Shown here in pieces: positions 5,366-6,214 of a stretch of 6,214 nt of DNA. Both the position numbers and the translations under genes were made by a program. The stretch's first letter is position 1; each line of letters starts with the position of its first letter. The notes below the pieces were generated by a model that had not been told where the DNA came from, searched no databases, and was given only the letters and a program-made list of their open reading frames with translations. Source of the DNA: Propionibacteriaceae bacterium (lineage in GTDB: Bacteria > Actinomycetota > Actinomycetes > Propionibacteriales > Propionibacteriaceae); contig JAUNUL010000182.1 of NCBI GenBank assembly GCA_030538175.1, positions 1-6,214 of the forward strand. The letters run 5' to 3'.

Positions 5366-5401
5366 TTCCGGACTAGTCCGGCCGGGTGACGGCCTCCGGA
5401 A
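5366..5401. repeat. Overlapping palindromes between mshC and hisE
   Basis: CCGGACTAGTCCGG (5368-5381) is a perfect 14-base palindrome, and TCCGGACTAG (5367 side) starts TTCCGGA at 5366. The arm TTCCGGA (5366-5372) also pairs with TCCGGAA (5395-5401), enclosing a GGCC...GGCC stem (5380-5383 with 5391-5394). The two folds share bases and exclude each other. The element fills most of the 61-base gap after mshC. It lacks a U-run, so it may be an operator, a weak terminator or a switch-like leader element. Confidence 0.55.
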
Positions 5402-5405
5402 TCAT

Positions 5406-6214
5406 TCAGAGGCGAACGCCGAGCAGAGCATCGGCCAAGTCAGTGATCAGGCCCGGCGCGTCGGTGTCGTCGCCGTCGATGCTCAGGGAGGCAGCGGCCC
5501 AGGTGTCGATCGCGCTCAGCGCACGGGGTGCGTCGAGATCATCGGCCATGGCGGCGCGGACCTCGGCTAGGACGTCGGTGGCCGGCAGGGTCGCCGACAG
5601 GTTCGTCGCCTGGCGCCAGGCATCGAGACGCTGTTCGGCCTCTGCGAGCAGGTCATCGGTCCAGGACCAGTCGCTGCGGTAGTGGTTCGCGAGCAGCGCC
5701 AACCGGATCGCCATCGGGTCGGTGCCGGTGGTGCGCAGCTTGGAGACCAGCACGAGATTGCCCTTGGACTTCGACATCTTCTCGCCATCCAGCCCAACCA
5801 TGCCGGCGTGGACGAAGGCCTTCGCGAACGGTTCGCCGGTGGCCACGACGGCCTCGGACGAGCTCATCTCGTGGTGTGGGAAGGCCAGATCGGACCCACC
5901 GCCCTGGACATCGAACGTCGTGCCGAGGAAGTGCTCCGCGATGGCGGCGCACTCGATGTGCCACCCCGGACGGCCACGACCGAAGGGGCTGTCCCAGGCC
6001 GGCTCACCCTCCCGTTCAAGCTGCCACACCAGGCAGTCAAGGGGGTGCCGCTTGCCTGCGCGGTCGGGGTCTCCCCCACGCTCACCGAAAATCTCCAGCG
6101 CCGTCTTCTCATCGAGACCGGCCACCTGGCCGAAGTCCGGATCGGAGTGGACCGCGAAATACCAGTCCCGGGGCTCCTGCTCGAGCTGATAGACCGCTTC
6201 GGGCCCGAACTTGC
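5406..6214 (-). CDS. mshC: Mycothiol cysteine ligase MshC, C-terminal two thirds (runs off right edge)
   Basis: The visible 268 residues are the 3' part of a cysteinyl-tRNA-synthetase-like enzyme of about 410 residues; the N-terminus with the HIGH-like motif lies outside. [13 protein letters not shown] starts at about residue 80, [14 protein letters not shown] at about 102-115, and [16 protein letters not shown] contains KMSKS at 145-149. Cys88 and the HH pair are the expected zinc ligands. QGGGSD, LVLVS after KMSKS, and the short end (DALLGVRL) without a tRNA anticodon-binding domain favour MshC over CysS. MshC uses ATP to join cysteine to GlcN-inositol, the third step to mycothiol, the actinobacterial thiol. 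The frame is open to the window edge; a GTG at 6125 is internal. The hisE gene follows after 61 bases; the window shows no functional link. Confidence 0.92.
   Translation of the reverse strand, partial: KFGPEAVYQLEQEPRDWYFAVHSDPDFGQVAGLDEKTALEIFGERGGDPDRAGKRHPLDCLVWQLEREGEPAWDSPFGRGRPGWHIECAAIAEHFLGTTFDVQGGGSDLAFPHHEMSSSEAVVATGEPFAKAFVHAGMVGLDGEKMSKSKGNLVLVSKLRTTGTDPMAIRLALLANHYRSDWSWTDDLLAEAEQRLDAWRQATNLSATLPATDVLAEVRAAMADDLDAPRALSAIDTWAAASLSIDGDDTDAPGLITDLADALLGVRL

Noticed and set aside
5406..6125. A complete short cysteinyl-tRNA-synthetase-like gene starting at GTG 6125.
   Set aside because: The frame stays open with matching family sequence ([23 protein letters not shown]) to the window edge, so the GTG is internal and the gene is truncated only by the window.

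Overview
The window is GC-rich chromosomal DNA of a mycothiol-producing actinobacterium. The 3' part of mshC (mycothiol cysteine ligase), a long-form hisG with Mycobacterium-like features, an SseB-like protein, GTG starts and 4-base stop/start overlaps all point that way. The gene content is core-genome and housekeeping. I see no mobile element, CRISPR array, tRNA, rRNA or obvious transferred segment. The gene order would fit Propionibacteriales-type genomes, but I cannot fix the genus from the sequence alone.

Reading the minus strand from the right edge (all genes but one lie on this strand): mshC (3' part, 5406-6214); a 61-base gap holding overlapping palindromes; hisE (5081-5344) and hisG (4198-5058), the first steps of histidine synthesis; and a two-helix membrane protein with a bacterial PH-like domain (3713-4201) whose GTG overlaps the hisG stop. 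A lone plus-strand gene for a three-helix membrane protein (3224-3688) converges on the PH gene. It diverges from an SseB-domain gene (2559-3140), which overlaps an alpha/beta hydrolase gene by ATGA (1561-2562). A 302-base non-coding stretch (1259-1560) follows, with a promoter, a structured leader and an intrinsic terminator. The window ends with the translation operon infC-rpmI-rplT (IF3, L35, L20; rplT runs off the left edge).

The most informative part is the infC leader. It has a candidate promoter (TTGGTG, 18 bases, TAGAAT) and two hairpins. A 10-bp terminator stem capped by UUCG lies about 70 bases before the start codon. infC itself appears to start at AUC, three bases after GGAGGA. 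Together these suggest transcription attenuation plus IF3-sensitive initiation, the logic known for infC operons elsewhere, but built from different sequence here. Secondary points are the mutually exclusive palindromes between mshC and hisE, and TAnnnT boxes exactly 8 bases before the starts of sseB and hisE, which suggest leaderless transcripts. I found no convincing novel multi-gene system.
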